Positions 34,176 through 43,264 are shown, numbered from the stretch's first letter. The stretch: 64,000 bases of DNA from Nitrospira sp. (GCA_022226935.1 CP092081.1:3150737-3214736); one strand, 5' to 3'. Translations and numbers: made by a program. Notes: generated by a model from the letters alone, not told the origin.

Positions 34176-34595
34176 ATGAACAAACTGGCGCGTTTTGGCG
34201 TGTCCCTCGATCAAGACTTACTGGACGAATTCGATCACCTGATCGAGCGGCGCTCATATACCAATCGCTCTGAGGCGATTCGCGATCTGATTCGCGATAG
34301 TCTGGTCGGGCAGGAGTGGAATGAGAACAAAGAAACGGTGGCGACAATCACCTTCGTCTACGACCATCACGTGCCGGACCTCTCGAGGAAACTCACCCAC
34401 ATTCAGCATGATTTCCAAGGCCACATCATGTCTGGGATGCATGTGCATCTCGATCATGATCACTGCCTCGAGGTGCTGGTTGCCAAAGGCAAAGGGGCTG
34501 CCATTCGCAAGGTGGCCGATGCCTTACTGAGCGTCAAGGGCGTGAAGCACGGCAAGCTCACCATGACCACGACGGGCAAGGGGCTCAGCGTCTGA
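34176..34595 (+). CDS. nikR: NikR nickel-responsive regulator
   Basis: The 139-aa protein has an N-terminal ribbon-helix-helix (residues 3-45, RFGVSLDQDLLDEFDHLI...TNRSEAIRDLIRD) and the C-terminal ACT-like nickel domain. Ligands His78, His89, His91 and Cys97 keep the exact spacing of the E. coli NikR site (76/87/89/95). It would repress nickel uptake genes when nickel is sufficient. Its stop overlaps the next start. The TonB receptor at 35140 is a likely target; no clear NikR palindrome was found by eye. Confidence 0.94.
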   Translation: MNKLARFGVSLDQDLLDEFDHLIERRSYTNRSEAIRDLIRDSLVGQEWNENKETVATITFVYDHHVPDLSRKLTHIQHDFQGHIMSGMHVHLDHDHCLEVLVAKGKGAAIRKVADALLSVKGVKHGKLTMTTTGKGLSV

Positions 34596-35014
34596 TGACG
34601 ATTTGCGTGGTGGATGGTCGCGGCGGTGGTCTCGGTAGCCGGATGGTTGAAGGGTTGCGAGGCATCGTCGCGGACGGCCACGCCGTCATCGGAGTCGGGC
34701 TCAATCGTGTGTCGGCCGAAGCCATGGCACGGGCCGGCGCGACAGCCATCGAGACGGCACCACAGGCGATTCATCACCGGCTCCATGCTGCGGATATGAT
34801 CGTGGGTTCGCTAAGTTTGTTGATGCCGGGCTCCATGTTCGGTGAAGTGACGCCGGGTCTCGTGCAAACGCTATTGGAGTCTCAGGCGAAAAAGGTGCTG
34901 CTGCCCGTCAATAAACGGAAGGTCGAGGTGGTTGGCGCAGAGGGACGAACCCTTGATGCCTTGATCGACCATGCCGTTCAGCGGATTGCGTTTCTGCTCG
35001 GGCCGACCGCCTGA
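34595..35014 (+). CDS. DUF3842-family protein
   Basis: The 139-aa protein starts MTICVVDGRGGGLGSRMVEGLR, a glycine-rich nucleotide-binding-like loop. It continues with VIGVGLNRVSAEAMARAGA and VGSLSLLMPGSMFGEVTP, the pattern I associate with DUF3842. Function is unknown. It overlaps nikR by one base (TGATG), so the two are translationally coupled, suggesting a role tied to nickel homeostasis. Confidence 0.75.
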   Translation: MTICVVDGRGGGLGSRMVEGLRGIVADGHAVIGVGLNRVSAEAMARAGATAIETAPQAIHHRLHAADMIVGSLSLLMPGSMFGEVTPGLVQTLLESQAKKVLLPVNKRKVEVVGAEGRTLDALIDHAVQRIAFLLGPTA

Positions 35015-35139
35015 GGAAAACCGCCTCGCTCTTTCCTGAATTACAACCGCCAGATCACGAAGGTCTGCATCGGCCGGCAAGGGCCGCTGTCGGCCTGTGG
35101 TGAATGCTTGTCCGTTCACGGGATCTGCGGGGAGATGTT

Positions 35140-37191
35140 ATGCGACGGTGCGCAGGGCGAGTGAGGCTGGGAGGATTCTTCTTGTGGATTGGAATGGTGC
35201 TGTCGGCCCAAGCGCATGACCCGGATGCAGTGGACCTGGAAGTGCCTGAAATACAGGTTGAGGCCGATCGCCCCGTAGCAGCATCCTCCCAACAATTCAT
35301 CCCCGACAAGGAATATCTCATGCAGCCGCAGGGCCGCCCGGCCCAGGTGTTGCGGTTGATTCCAGGCTTCATTGCGGTGGAGCATTCGGGCGGTGCCGGA
35401 AAGGCCGATCAATATTTTTTGCGCGGGTTCGATGCCGACCATGGGACGGATGTCGCATTTTTCACCGACGGGATGCCGATCAATCTGCGCAGTCACGCCC
35501 ACGGGCAGGGGTACACCGATCTCAACTTCATCATTCCGGAAACCATCGAAGGCGTGGATGTCTACAAAGGGGCCTACCTGCCCGAGTACGGAGATTTCGC
35601 CACGGCCGGTGCGGTGAACTTTCGCACGCGCGAAATGGTGAAAGAAGGGGTCGTTCAGTCGGCCGGCGGACAGTTCAACACTCAGCGGCATCTTCTGATG
35701 TTCTCGCCGACCAAGGCTGCGGTGCGGACGCTGTTCGCGGCAGAAGGGTACTACACGGACGGGCCGTTCCAGAACGATAATCGATATTTTCGTGGCAATC
35801 TCTTGGGCAAGGCGACGATGAACCCGCTGGGCCGCGACGAACTGGTCATTACCGGCACCTTTCAGAAGTCGCAGTGGAACGGGTCCGGTGAAATTCCCCT
35901 CCGCGCGGTCCATGACGGTTCGCTGGATCGATTCGGATCGATCGATCCGAGCGAAGGCGGGAAGACGCTCCGCAGCACGGGCCGGATGAACTACCATTAC
36001 GACACGCCGGCGGGCGGGCGGTTCTTTGCCAATGCCAATGCCCAGTATTATCGATTCGATCTCTTTACGAACTTCACCTTCTTTCTGAATGACCCGGTCA
36101 ACGGCGACGGCTTTCAGCAATCGGATTGGCGCGTCGTTTATGGCGGCGATGTGGGCTATAAACAGCTCGTTCGATTTTTCGACATAGATGGGGCCGCCAC
36201 GGTGGGCGTGCAGGCACGGGTCGACGACATCCATGCGCGCCTGGCGCCGCAAGTGAAACGGGCGCCGCTGGGGACCACCGTGGACAGCACCATTCTCGAA
36301 GCCTCCTACGCGCCGTTCCTGAAGTTGGACCTCCAGCCGCTGCCTTGGTTGCGACTGTCTGGTGGCGTCCGCACGGAAGTGTTCACATTCGATGTGCGGA
36401 ACCGTTGTGCGACCTGCGCGGAACAACCGGCGGGCAATACCAGCTCAGGGCTCGTGCTGCCGAAAATGAACGTGATCCTGGGACCCTGGTTCAGGACGGA
36501 ATTCTTCGCCAACTATGGGGAGGGCTACCACAGTAACGACGCCCGCTCAGCGGTTGCCCAAGCCGCCTCTCCCTTGGCCAAAGCGAGAAACTACGAAGTC
36601 GGCGTACGCTCCAAACCCTGGGGGCCCGGGGGAGTCGAATTGATCGCAACTTTGTGGGCGCTGGACCTCAAGCAGGAACTGGTGTTCGTCGGCGATGAAG
36701 GGACGACGGAAATTCGAGGCGCGTCACGCCGGCGCGGCATGGAGGTCTCGGCACGGGGGCAGGTCTGGGGACCGCTCTACTTCAACGGCAGCGTGACCTG
36801 GACCAAAGCGGAATTCACCAATGGCGATGCGATTCCGCTGGCGCCGGAAGTGACGGCTTATGGAGCGTTGTTGTTGCGCTGGCCGGAAGGGCTGACATCA
36901 CAGATTCAAGCGACTTATCTCGGCGTGCGACCGCTGGTTGAAGACCGCAGCGCAAAGGCGCCGTCTTGGACCACGTTCGATCTGTCTGAGCGATATCAGC
37001 TTCCGGTAAAGTTGCCGCATGGCCGGCTGGAGGCATTCCTCTTCGTGCAGAATCTGTTCAATGCGAAGTGGGAGCAGGCCACGTTCTTTTTCGAATCCCG
37101 CCTGCGCAACGAAGCGACCGGCGTCGCGGACACGCATTTCGTGCCGGGGAATCCACGGTTTGTGATGGCCGGCCTGGCGTGGTATTTCTGA
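35140..37191 (+). CDS. TonB-dependent receptor (probable nickel uptake)
   Basis: The 683-aa product has a signal peptide (about residues 1-25, ending SAQAHD), a plug (VLRLIPGFIAVEHSGGAGKADQYFLRGFDADHGTDVAFFTDGMPINLRSHAHGQGYTDLNFIIPE; VDVYKGAYLPEYGDFATAGAVNF) and a barrel ending in LAWYF. The plug has an unusual His-rich SHAHGQGY stretch and differs from the siderophore receptors at 837, 3850 and 13333. Placement right after nikR-DUF3842 suggests nickel (or cobalt) chelate import; this is inference. GGGGAGA at 35129-35135 supports ATG 35140. Confidence 0.9.
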   Translation: MRRCAGRVRLGGFFLWIGMVLSAQAHDPDAVDLEVPEIQVEADRPVAASSQQFIPDKEYLMQPQGRPAQVLRLIPGFIAVEHSGGAGKADQYFLRGFDADHGTDVAFFTDGMPINLRSHAHGQGYTDLNFIIPETIEGVDVYKGAYLPEYGDFATAGAVNFRTREMVKEGVVQSAGGQFNTQRHLLMFSPTKAAVRTLFAAEGYYTDGPFQNDNRYFRGNLLGKATMNPLGRDELVITGTFQKSQWNGSGEIPLRAVHDGSLDRFGSIDPSEGGKTLRSTGRMNYHYDTPAGGRFFANANAQYYRFDLFTNFTFFLNDPVNGDGFQQSDWRVVYGGDVGYKQLVRFFDIDGAATVGVQARVDDIHARLAPQVKRAPLGTTVDSTILEASYAPFLKLDLQPLPWLRLSGGVRTEVFTFDVRNRCATCAEQPAGNTSSGLVLPKMNVILGPWFRTEFFANYGEGYHSNDARSAVAQAASPLAKARNYEVGVRSKPWGPGGVELIATLWALDLKQELVFVGDEGTTEIRGASRRRGMEVSARGQVWGPLYFNGSVTWTKAEFTNGDAIPLAPEVTAYGALLLRWPEGLTSQIQATYLGVRPLVEDRSAKAPSWTTFDLSERYQLPVKLPHGRLEAFLFVQNLFNAKWEQATFFFESRLRNEATGVADTHFVPGNPRFVMAGLAWYF

Positions 37192-37243
37192 GCATGACCA
37201 AGGCGACGTCATGGCATGGGCCTTACAGAAAAGGGAGAGCAGA

Positions 37244-38221
37244 ATGAAGTCAGGAAGCATGACCCAGTTCATAGACCATCACTACCGGCATTTCAACGCG
37301 GCCGCCATGAAAGATGCCGCACGGGCTTATCGTGCCCATCTGGAGGCCGGAGGGAAGATGCTGGTGACACTGGGCGGTGCCATGAGCACGGCGGAATTGG
37401 GGTTGTCCTTGGCGGAAATGATTCGCCAGGACAAGGTCCATGCGATCTGTTGTACGGGGGCGAATCTGGAAGAAGACCTGTTCAACCTCGTCGCACAAAA
37501 ACATTATGAGCGCATTCCGCACTATCGCGAGCTGACGGCGCAAGACGAGCAGAAGCTTTTGGAGCGCCACCTGAATCGTGTCACCGACACCTGTATCCCT
37601 GAAGCCGAAGCCATGCGACGCATCGAGGCTGCGGTGGCCAACGAATGGGTCTCCGCCGACCGGGCCGGGACGCGCGCGTTTCCCCACGAGTTCCTCTACC
37701 GCCTTCTGGTCAATGGAACACTCAACGCGCAGTACCAAATCGATCCCCGTGACAGCTGGATGCATGCCGCCGCGGAGCGCCGCCTGCCCATCTTTGTGCC
37801 CGGCTGGGAAGATTCCACACTGGGCAATATGTATGCAGCACGCTGCCTCTCGGGTGAGATGAAGAATGTGCATACCGTACGATCGGGCATCGAATATATG
37901 ATGCATCTGGCTCAGTGGTATACGGACCTCACCCAGGACCGTTCACTGGGGTTTTTTCAAATCGGAGGCGGCATCGCCGGAGATTTTCCCATCTGTGTCG
38001 TGCCGATGTTGCATCAAGATCTCCGAAGAGACCATGTTCCTCTCTGGGGTTATTTTTGCCAGATCAGTGACTCGACGACAAGTTATGGCTCGTACTCCGG
38101 CGCGGTGCCGAATGAAAAGATCACGTGGGGCAAACTGGGTATCGACACACCGAAATTCATTATCGAGTCCGATGCAACCATCGTGGCTCCGTTAGTCTTC
38201 GCCTATGTCCTTGGCTGGTGA
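37244..38221 (+). CDS. Deoxyhypusine synthase-like protein
   Basis: The 325-aa protein has the DHS fold signatures: LVTLGGAMSTAELG, ICCTGANLEEDLFN, IFVPGWEDSTLGNM, GFFQIGGGIAGDFPI and SYGSYSGAVPNEKITWGKL. The last contains Lys297, matching the catalytic Lys of DHS. Bacteria lack eIF5A, so these homologs are thought to act on polyamines (homospermidine-type synthesis) or unknown substrates. GGGAG before ATG 37244 supports the start. A SpeD-like gene lies at 56043. The next gene is a decayed epimerase. Confidence 0.88.
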   Translation: MKSGSMTQFIDHHYRHFNAAAMKDAARAYRAHLEAGGKMLVTLGGAMSTAELGLSLAEMIRQDKVHAICCTGANLEEDLFNLVAQKHYERIPHYRELTAQDEQKLLERHLNRVTDTCIPEAEAMRRIEAAVANEWVSADRAGTRAFPHEFLYRLLVNGTLNAQYQIDPRDSWMHAAAERRLPIFVPGWEDSTLGNMYAARCLSGEMKNVHTVRSGIEYMMHLAQWYTDLTQDRSLGFFQIGGGIAGDFPICVVPMLHQDLRRDHVPLWGYFCQISDSTTSYGSYSGAVPNEKITWGKLGIDTPKFIIESDATIVAPLVFAYVLGW

Positions 38222-38222
38222 C

Positions 38223-38885
38223 GTGCCGGTCAGTTTCAAAGATCGCTGTGTGCCGGTGACCGGTGGGGCGGGGTTTATCGGCAGTGCGGTTATATGGGGG
38301 CTCAATCAACGAGGATGCCACGATGTGGTCGTCATTGACCGGTTGGGGCATAGTGAAAAGTAGCGGCATTTAACCGGCTTGCAACTGTCCGATTACCTGG
38401 GAGCCGACGAATTTTGGCCCCGCATCGAGGCGGGAACAATGGACACGTTTGACCTAGTTCTTCATCTCGGCGCCTGTTCATCGACGACAGAACAAGACGT
38501 TGCCTATTTAATCCATAATAATTATGAGCTGACGAAAGAGACACGCGCGATGGTTCAAGAATTATCGAGCCGAATATCTCGACGGCCGCCAAGGGAGAGA
38601 TTTTGTCTAGGTCAGAGATGCGGTTGACATGACCTTGCATCTTGTGGGGCTCGAGCGCGCTTCAGGGTGTTTAATATCGGTTCGGGCCAATCACACACCT
38701 GGCTGGAGTTAGTGACGTCGGGCTTCCAGGCCATGGGAAGGGATCCGCAGATCGAATTTGTCGATATGCCCGAACACCTGAGGGAACGCTATCAATATTT
38801 CACATGTGCCGACATCAGCAAGCTTCGAGACACCGGATATTCCACACCGGTTAGGCCATTGTCTCTTGCCGTGAATGATATGTGA
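38223..38885 (+). pseudogene. Decayed ADP-heptose epimerase (HldD/RfaD-like)
   Basis: Frames carry pieces of an ADP-L-glycero-D-manno-heptose 6-epimerase: the Rossmann start TGGAGFIGSAVIWGLNQRG, FDLVLHLGACSSTTEQD, NNYELTKE, then (other frame) WFKNYRAEYLDGRQGRDFV, VRDAVDMTLHLV, then FNIGSGQSHTW, RERYQYFTCADISKLRDTGY. An in-frame TAG lies at 38361-38363 and another follows DFV; frames change at least twice. About half of the middle, including the catalytic Tyr-x3-Lys region, is missing. This is a clear remnant, starting 2 bp after the DHS-like gene. Confidence 0.85.
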
Positions 38886-39023
38886 CAGAATATCTCATTC
38901 CCGACCGCAGGCTCTCGATTCCAGAATGTATTGAAGGTCTTATGGAGCCCCGCGTCGATTGAAAGTGTGGGCCATGAGCATTTACGATTCGAGCGTGCTC
39001 GTAAGCCTTGTCTTGGAGCGGCC

Positions 39024-39599
39024 ATGATCCTTCCTCGTGACTATTTCGATCGTCCCACCCTCGACGTGGCCGGTTCGTTGGTGGGGAAATATCTCGTCCG
39101 CGAGCAGGGACGCCGGCTGATTGCCGGAAGAATCATCGAGGTGGAGGCCTACATCGGCACGGAGGACAAGGCCTGCCATGCTTCGAAGGGACGAACGGCA
39201 CGGACGGATGTATTGTTCGGGCCGCCGGGGCATGCCTATGTCTACCTGTGCTATGGCATGTATGAAATGTTGAACGTGGTCACGGAGCAGGAAGGATTTC
39301 CGGCGGCGATTCTGCTGCGAGCGGTGGAATGCGAAGGAAAATTAATCGATGGCCCGGGGCGGTTGACCCGCGCCTTCGATATCGACCGCCGTTTGAATCG
39401 GTGCGACCTGACGCTCGGCCAGTCCCTCTGGTTCGAGGATCGTGGCGATGCCCTGCCGATCGGCCTGCTGAATACCCATCCACGTATCGGTGTGGATTAT
39501 GCCGGGGAGTGGGCTCACAAGCCCTGGCGCTTTCGCCTGACGACGGAACTGTCTCAGCGACGTCGTTCTCTCGCCAGGCGGCCGCTTACCAAGAAATAA
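39024..39599 (+). CDS. 3-methyladenine DNA glycosylase (AAG/MPG family)
   Basis: The 191-aa protein matches the alkyladenine glycosylase family along its length: LPRDYFDRPTLDVAGSLVGKYLV, IIEVEAYIGTEDKACHASKGRT, LFGPPGHAYVYLCYGMYEMLNVVTE, ILLRAVE, GPGRLTRAF, IGVDYAGEWAHKPWRF. The catalytic Glu is in VEAY and the intercalating Tyr lies in YLCYGMY. It removes alkylated purines, starting base-excision repair. ATG 39024 follows GGAG (39015-39018). Confidence 0.93.
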   Translation: MILPRDYFDRPTLDVAGSLVGKYLVREQGRRLIAGRIIEVEAYIGTEDKACHASKGRTARTDVLFGPPGHAYVYLCYGMYEMLNVVTEQEGFPAAILLRAVECEGKLIDGPGRLTRAFDIDRRLNRCDLTLGQSLWFEDRGDALPIGLLNTHPRIGVDYAGEWAHKPWRFRLTTELSQRRRSLARRPLTKK

Positions 39600-39600
39600 A

Positions 39601-39629
39601 AAGGGGAAGCCGGTGTACGGCTTCCCCTT
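39601..39629 (-). terminator. Rho-independent terminator for the minus-strand gene at 39658
   Basis: A perfect 12-bp stem (39601-39612 and 39618-39629) with a 5-base loop is followed, on the minus strand, by TTTATTTC. It therefore terminates transcription of the 39658-40026 gene. The hairpin begins 1 bp after the stop of the converging glycosylase gene and may serve both. Confidence 0.85.
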
Positions 39630-39657
39630 CGCAGAACGGAGTCCAATAAATTAGGAA

Positions 39658-40026
39658 CTAGTCGATCTTGCGCTCACCGGTGATCTTGGTTGCGGATGTC
39701 ACGGGCGGCTCAATCTTGATCTGCGGACCCTGTACGTTCGGCAACCGGCCTGCGCCCTGACCTTCGGTGATCCGAGCATTGTCCGTCTTGGTCAATTTCT
39801 GCTCCGCATGCTTGCTGGAAGAATTTGCCGACTTGAGCAGCGTCGATTCTCCCCGTGCATCCGATTGTCCCGGGTCATTGGCCGTTGGCTGTCCGTTCAC
39901 CGGGCTACCGTCGTTCTTCATGGGATAACCTTCGTGCTTCGGCAACAGCGCCGGGTTTGCGGAGGCCATCGAACACAGAAACAGTACACCTGCAAGGGTC
40001 GCGACGCTGCCGATCACGAGTTTCAT
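39658..40026 (-). CDS. Small secreted low-complexity protein
   Basis: The 122-aa product has a signal peptide (about residues 1-23, ending MASANP) and a hydrophilic mature part rich in Gly, Asn, Lys, Thr and Ser without a recognised domain. It has its own terminator downstream. An AGGAG-like site (CAAAGGAGTAGGGGT upstream of ATG) supports the start. Function unknown. Confidence 0.7.
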   Translation of the reverse strand: MKLVIGSVATLAGVLFLCSMASANPALLPKHEGYPMKNDGSPVNGQPTANDPGQSDARGESTLLKSANSSSKHAEQKLTKTDNARITEGQGAGRLPNVQGPQIKIEPPVTSATKITGERKID

Positions 40027-40172
40027 ACCCCTACTCCTTTGAAAGAATGTGAAAGTATGGTGGTCGAATATATAGACGTTACAAGCCTTAAGAGTGCCGG
40101 AATCTTAGCTTCCTGAAGAAGCCGTGTCAAGAATAAAGGGGGGAGGGGAGGGCCGGCGCGGGAACCTCCTTT

Positions 40173-40217
40173 GCTCGCGCAACGCGCGGCCTCGGAAGGC
40201 CCTCGTTGGACGCGCGC
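40173..40217. repeat. 45-bp structured repeat, copy A (inverted partner at 47275)
   Basis: Matches the reverse complement of 47275-47319 at 44 of 45 positions. Within it, GGCCT/AGGCC and CAACG/CGTTG pair into a hairpin. It lies in a 384-bp gap (40027-40410) that shows no other gene or signal. Confidence 0.65.
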
Positions 40218-40410
40218 ACGAGGAGACTCCTCCACGCCGGTCCTTTGATGGCAAAGAGTGATGCGTGCTCGGCCCATGCGTGCGGGGTGGACGGCCTCGA
40301 TGACCACCCACAGGAGAGAGGCATGCGCTAAGAGGTGTGTGCAGTTGGACTCAGCAACCCACCCGCGGGTGTCGATGGGCGAGTGGTCGTCCTGGGAAGC
40401 GAAAGTGGAA

Positions 40411-42240
40411 CTAAGATGCGGCGGTGGGGCGACGCGGCGGGCGGCGTCCTCGTCCACGATAGCGGTGTGCCGGTCCACGGCTGACGCCGGGCAGGCGAAT
40501 CGTCACGGTCGTTCCCTCGCCGGGTGTGCCTGAAATCCCGATACTGCCCTGATGCTCTTCGACGATCTTTTTTACCGTAGCGAGACCGAGGCCCGTGCCG
40601 GAGCGCTTCGTCGTAAAGAACGGTTCGAAGACCTTGTCGACATGTTCCGGCGGGATCGGCGCTCCGTTATTCTTGATCAGGATCTGGACTTCCAGATGTT
40701 TTCCGGCGCGCTGGTTGCTCATGGTGATCGTCAGGATGCCGCCCGGAGTCATCGCCTCGATCGCATTTTTGAAGATGCTGAGGAAGACCTGTTGCATCTT
40801 CGCTTCATCGGCACGCACCGGCGCGAGGAGCTGCGGATATTCTTTGATCACTTGAATGCGGGTGGCTTCGAGTTCAGTCGCGACGACGGTCAGCGCGTTT
40901 TCGACCATTTCAGGGACGCGGCAGAGCCGGCGCATGAGATCCAGCGGTTTGGCGAAATCGAGGATTTCGTTCAAAATCGCCTCAATACGAATCAGGTCGC
41001 GCATCGCGTTCTCAACACGGGTCTGCGGGTCGAAGTCGAGAATGCCCTCCGCCGTGACTTCTTCCAACTGCGCGCGGATAGAGCCCAGCGGCTCTCTGAT
41101 TTCAGTGGCGAGGAAGGCGCTGAATTCTCCGATGGCGGCCTGCCGCTCCTGTTTTCTGATGACCGGCTCGGCAGAGATCAATGCCGTGGGACCGGCCTCG
41201 GAATCAGGGGCGCCTTCGGCTTTGGGGGCGCCTGCCGCTGCTGGGGGCGCAGCCTGGAGCAGATCCACCAATTTGAGGTTGATCGGTTCGAGCAGGCGGG
41301 CATCGGTGACTGCGTATCGGTCTGCTTCCTTCGAGGCCAGCGTGATGGTTCCGCCGACCTGGCCCCGCAAGAAGAAGGGTAACACCAACGACGATTGGAA
41401 GCGGTCCTTATACAAATGCTTGTGGTCGAGAAAGCGGCCCTGTGTGGAGGCCAGGTCATGGTCGACCCGAGGCTTGCGGTGACGCACCACCCAGCCGGCG
41501 GCGGAGGCATCGAGCGTCAGGCGCTGGCCTGCTTTGAGATCTTTCTTTTGGTCTTTCGGGTCGGTTTTTTGTTCCCCGGCGATGCCCAACACTTCCACGT
41601 TGCCGGCGAGCGGGTCATAGGCGCCGATCCAGGCGCGATCGAACGCCAGGGTTTGGCTCAACTCATTGAGCAAGGTGACGATCTTGCCCTGGATTTCCGG
41701 CGTCGCGTGGGAGGTCGGGGCATTGTAGGCATCCGGCGCGGCCATGACCGGTTGCGGTTCCTGCACGACCAGCGGTCGGCTGAGCAGCACATTCAGGTCG
41801 AAGAGGTTGTCGCGCTCGAGAGCCTTGGTGATGTCGTCCCCGGCCTGCTCAAGCATGGTCTTGTCTTTTTTGGCGTAGACCGCATTGTCTTTCCGTCCGA
41901 TGACTAGAAACCCATAGGTGCGGTTACGGTGGCGGAGCGGCACGCCAAGGAGCGATTTGGCGCCTGGAGTGATCAGGCGAAGGCGAATCGTGCGCGACGC
42001 TTCGGGGTCGTTCCCGACAGGAACGGCCGTCAACACCTTCTGGGACGACAGCGTGCGGCCGATCGATTGAACGTCCCGCGGAGTAAATCCTCGATGCACC
42101 TGCGTCGTCAGCGGTCCCTGTTCCTGGTGGAAAATCGCGACCAGCGCGGCATCGGCCGGCAATCCGTTGAGGACGGAGGTCAGGGTGCGTTGAAGATGGG
42201 TTTCCGCTGTGGCTTTCGCTGGTTCGACTGGGGGACTCAT
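40411..42240 (-). CDS. GAF-containing sensor kinase with Thr in place of phospho-His
   Basis: The 609-aa soluble protein has two GAF domains (about residues 15-160 and 185-330), a dimerisation helix region (about 365-430) and a complete HATPase domain (NAIEAM; FEPFFTTKRSGTGLGLATVKKIVEEHQGSIGI). At the H-box the sequence reads FLATEIREPLGSI, with Thr379 where the phospho-accepting His should be. It may regulate other kinases or act as a scaffold instead of autophosphorylating. The C-terminal 30 residues are Arg/Pro-rich. No response regulator is adjacent. Confidence 0.85.
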   Translation of the reverse strand: MSPPVEPAKATAETHLQRTLTSVLNGLPADAALVAIFHQEQGPLTTQVHRGFTPRDVQSIGRTLSSQKVLTAVPVGNDPEASRTIRLRLITPGAKSLLGVPLRHRNRTYGFLVIGRKDNAVYAKKDKTMLEQAGDDITKALERDNLFDLNVLLSRPLVVQEPQPVMAAPDAYNAPTSHATPEIQGKIVTLLNELSQTLAFDRAWIGAYDPLAGNVEVLGIAGEQKTDPKDQKKDLKAGQRLTLDASAAGWVVRHRKPRVDHDLASTQGRFLDHKHLYKDRFQSSLVLPFFLRGQVGGTITLASKEADRYAVTDARLLEPINLKLVDLLQAAPPAAAGAPKAEGAPDSEAGPTALISAEPVIRKQERQAAIGEFSAFLATEIREPLGSIRAQLEEVTAEGILDFDPQTRVENAMRDLIRIEAILNEILDFAKPLDLMRRLCRVPEMVENALTVVATELEATRIQVIKEYPQLLAPVRADEAKMQQVFLSIFKNAIEAMTPGGILTITMSNQRAGKHLEVQILIKNNGAPIPPEHVDKVFEPFFTTKRSGTGLGLATVKKIVEEHQGSIGISGTPGEGTTVTIRLPGVSRGPAHRYRGRGRRPPRRPTAAS

Positions 42241-42440
42241 CGACCTCTATGCAGGATGCTTGCGATTATGCAGGGGGCGGCGATTGTCGATCGGCGCCTT
42301 GGCGCTGATCGTGAACCATGACCCGCTACACGTTCGAAACACGATGCTCGTTATAGGTTGTGCGCTCTCCGCGGTGAAAATCGAGCGTCGGGGCGCATTG
42401 TAACAGTCATATGAGAGTAACTCAAGGAAAGTCGCTGCGT

Positions 42441-42914
42441 TTACGAGTGCTCGGACCCATCGGGATTGATGATGGTCGGCGGGCGTTGCGGCCGGCGGCT
42501 CGGTTCGACCCGGCTTTGTTCCACCACCAGCAGCATGTTGAGAAGACTGCTGACCAGACTGATGACGAGCGCGCCCCAGAACGACGCGCCGAACCCGAAA
42601 ACGGTAAACCCTTTGACCAACGCCGCCGTCAACTGCAGGAGCAAGGCGTTGATGACGACCATAAACAGACCGAGAGACACGACGATCAGCGGCAGCGCCA
42701 GCAAGTACAAGAGCGGGCGAATCAGGCTATTCAGCAGCGTCAGGACCAGCACGGCGGCCACCCCGGCGCCGAGACTGTCGGACTCGATGCCAGGCACGAT
42801 GGTCACGGCCAGAAAGACGGCGAGGCCCATGATCAGGACCCGCATTATCAGGGGGCGAAGGCCGTCGCCGCCTGGTCCGGTGTGCTGGTTGTGCGAAAGC
42901 TGAAACACGCGCAT
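42441..42914 (-). CDS. Phage-holin-family/DUF360-like 4-TM membrane protein
   Basis: The 157-aa product contains four hydrophobic helices with the pattern VFLAVTIVPGI...AAVLVLTLLNSLIRPLLYLLALPLIVVSLGLFMVVINALLLQL, characteristic of the 4-TM family PF04020. Function is unknown despite the holin-like label. The ATG at 42845 matches the usual family N-terminus better; 42914 is the longest start. It is next to small envelope genes on the same strand. Confidence 0.78.
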   Translation of the reverse strand: MRVFQLSHNQHTGPGGDGLRPLIMRVLIMGLAVFLAVTIVPGIESDSLGAGVAAVLVLTLLNSLIRPLLYLLALPLIVVSLGLFMVVINALLLQLTAALVKGFTVFGFGASFWGALVISLVSSLLNMLLVVEQSRVEPSRRPQRPPTIINPDGSEHS

Positions 42915-42920
42915 GGCGAG

Positions 42921-43241
42921 TTATTGGGCTGCCTTCGGTTGCGAATCGGAATAATGGACTTCCGTCGCCGTCAGGCCATCAGTCCCTTTCTCCGCTTCGA
43001 CCACCACCCGGTCTCCCACCTGCGGCGGACTTTTCGGGCGGCGCAGATTCCGCACTTTGTATTGCGTCTTGTCCGTGAGTCGAACCGAGACGATCTGACC
43101 CTTGGGGGTTTTGACCTCGATGTGGGTCGCATCGATGGCGGAGACGACGCCGAGCACATGCTGCCCGCTCCCGTGGGCGGCCACGAGAGCCGGAGCGCAG
43201 ACAAGGAGGAGTGCGAATATGAAGAGGCGAAGGAATGTCAC
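42921..43241 (-). CDS. Small secreted DUF5666-like protein
   Basis: The 106-aa product has a signal peptide (about residues 1-22, ending LVAAHG) and a small beta-barrel-like domain (VLGVVSAIDATHIEVKTPKGQIVSVRLTDKTQYKV; GDRVVVEAEKGTDGLTATEVHY), the layout of DUF5666 OB-like domains. It is probably co-transcribed with the cytochrome c upstream (23 bp apart) and the 4-TM protein downstream. Function unknown. Confidence 0.75.
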   Translation of the reverse strand: MTFLRLFIFALLLVCAPALVAAHGSGQHVLGVVSAIDATHIEVKTPKGQIVSVRLTDKTQYKVRNLRRPKSPPQVGDRVVVEAEKGTDGLTATEVHYSDSQPKAAQ

Positions 43242-43264
43242 GGGAAGATCCTTTCGTTGGAGTA

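Noticed and set aside
42441-42914. Phage holin
   Set aside because: Although it fits the family named phage holin (PF04020), there are no lysis or phage genes around; it is better described as a 4-TM protein of unknown function.
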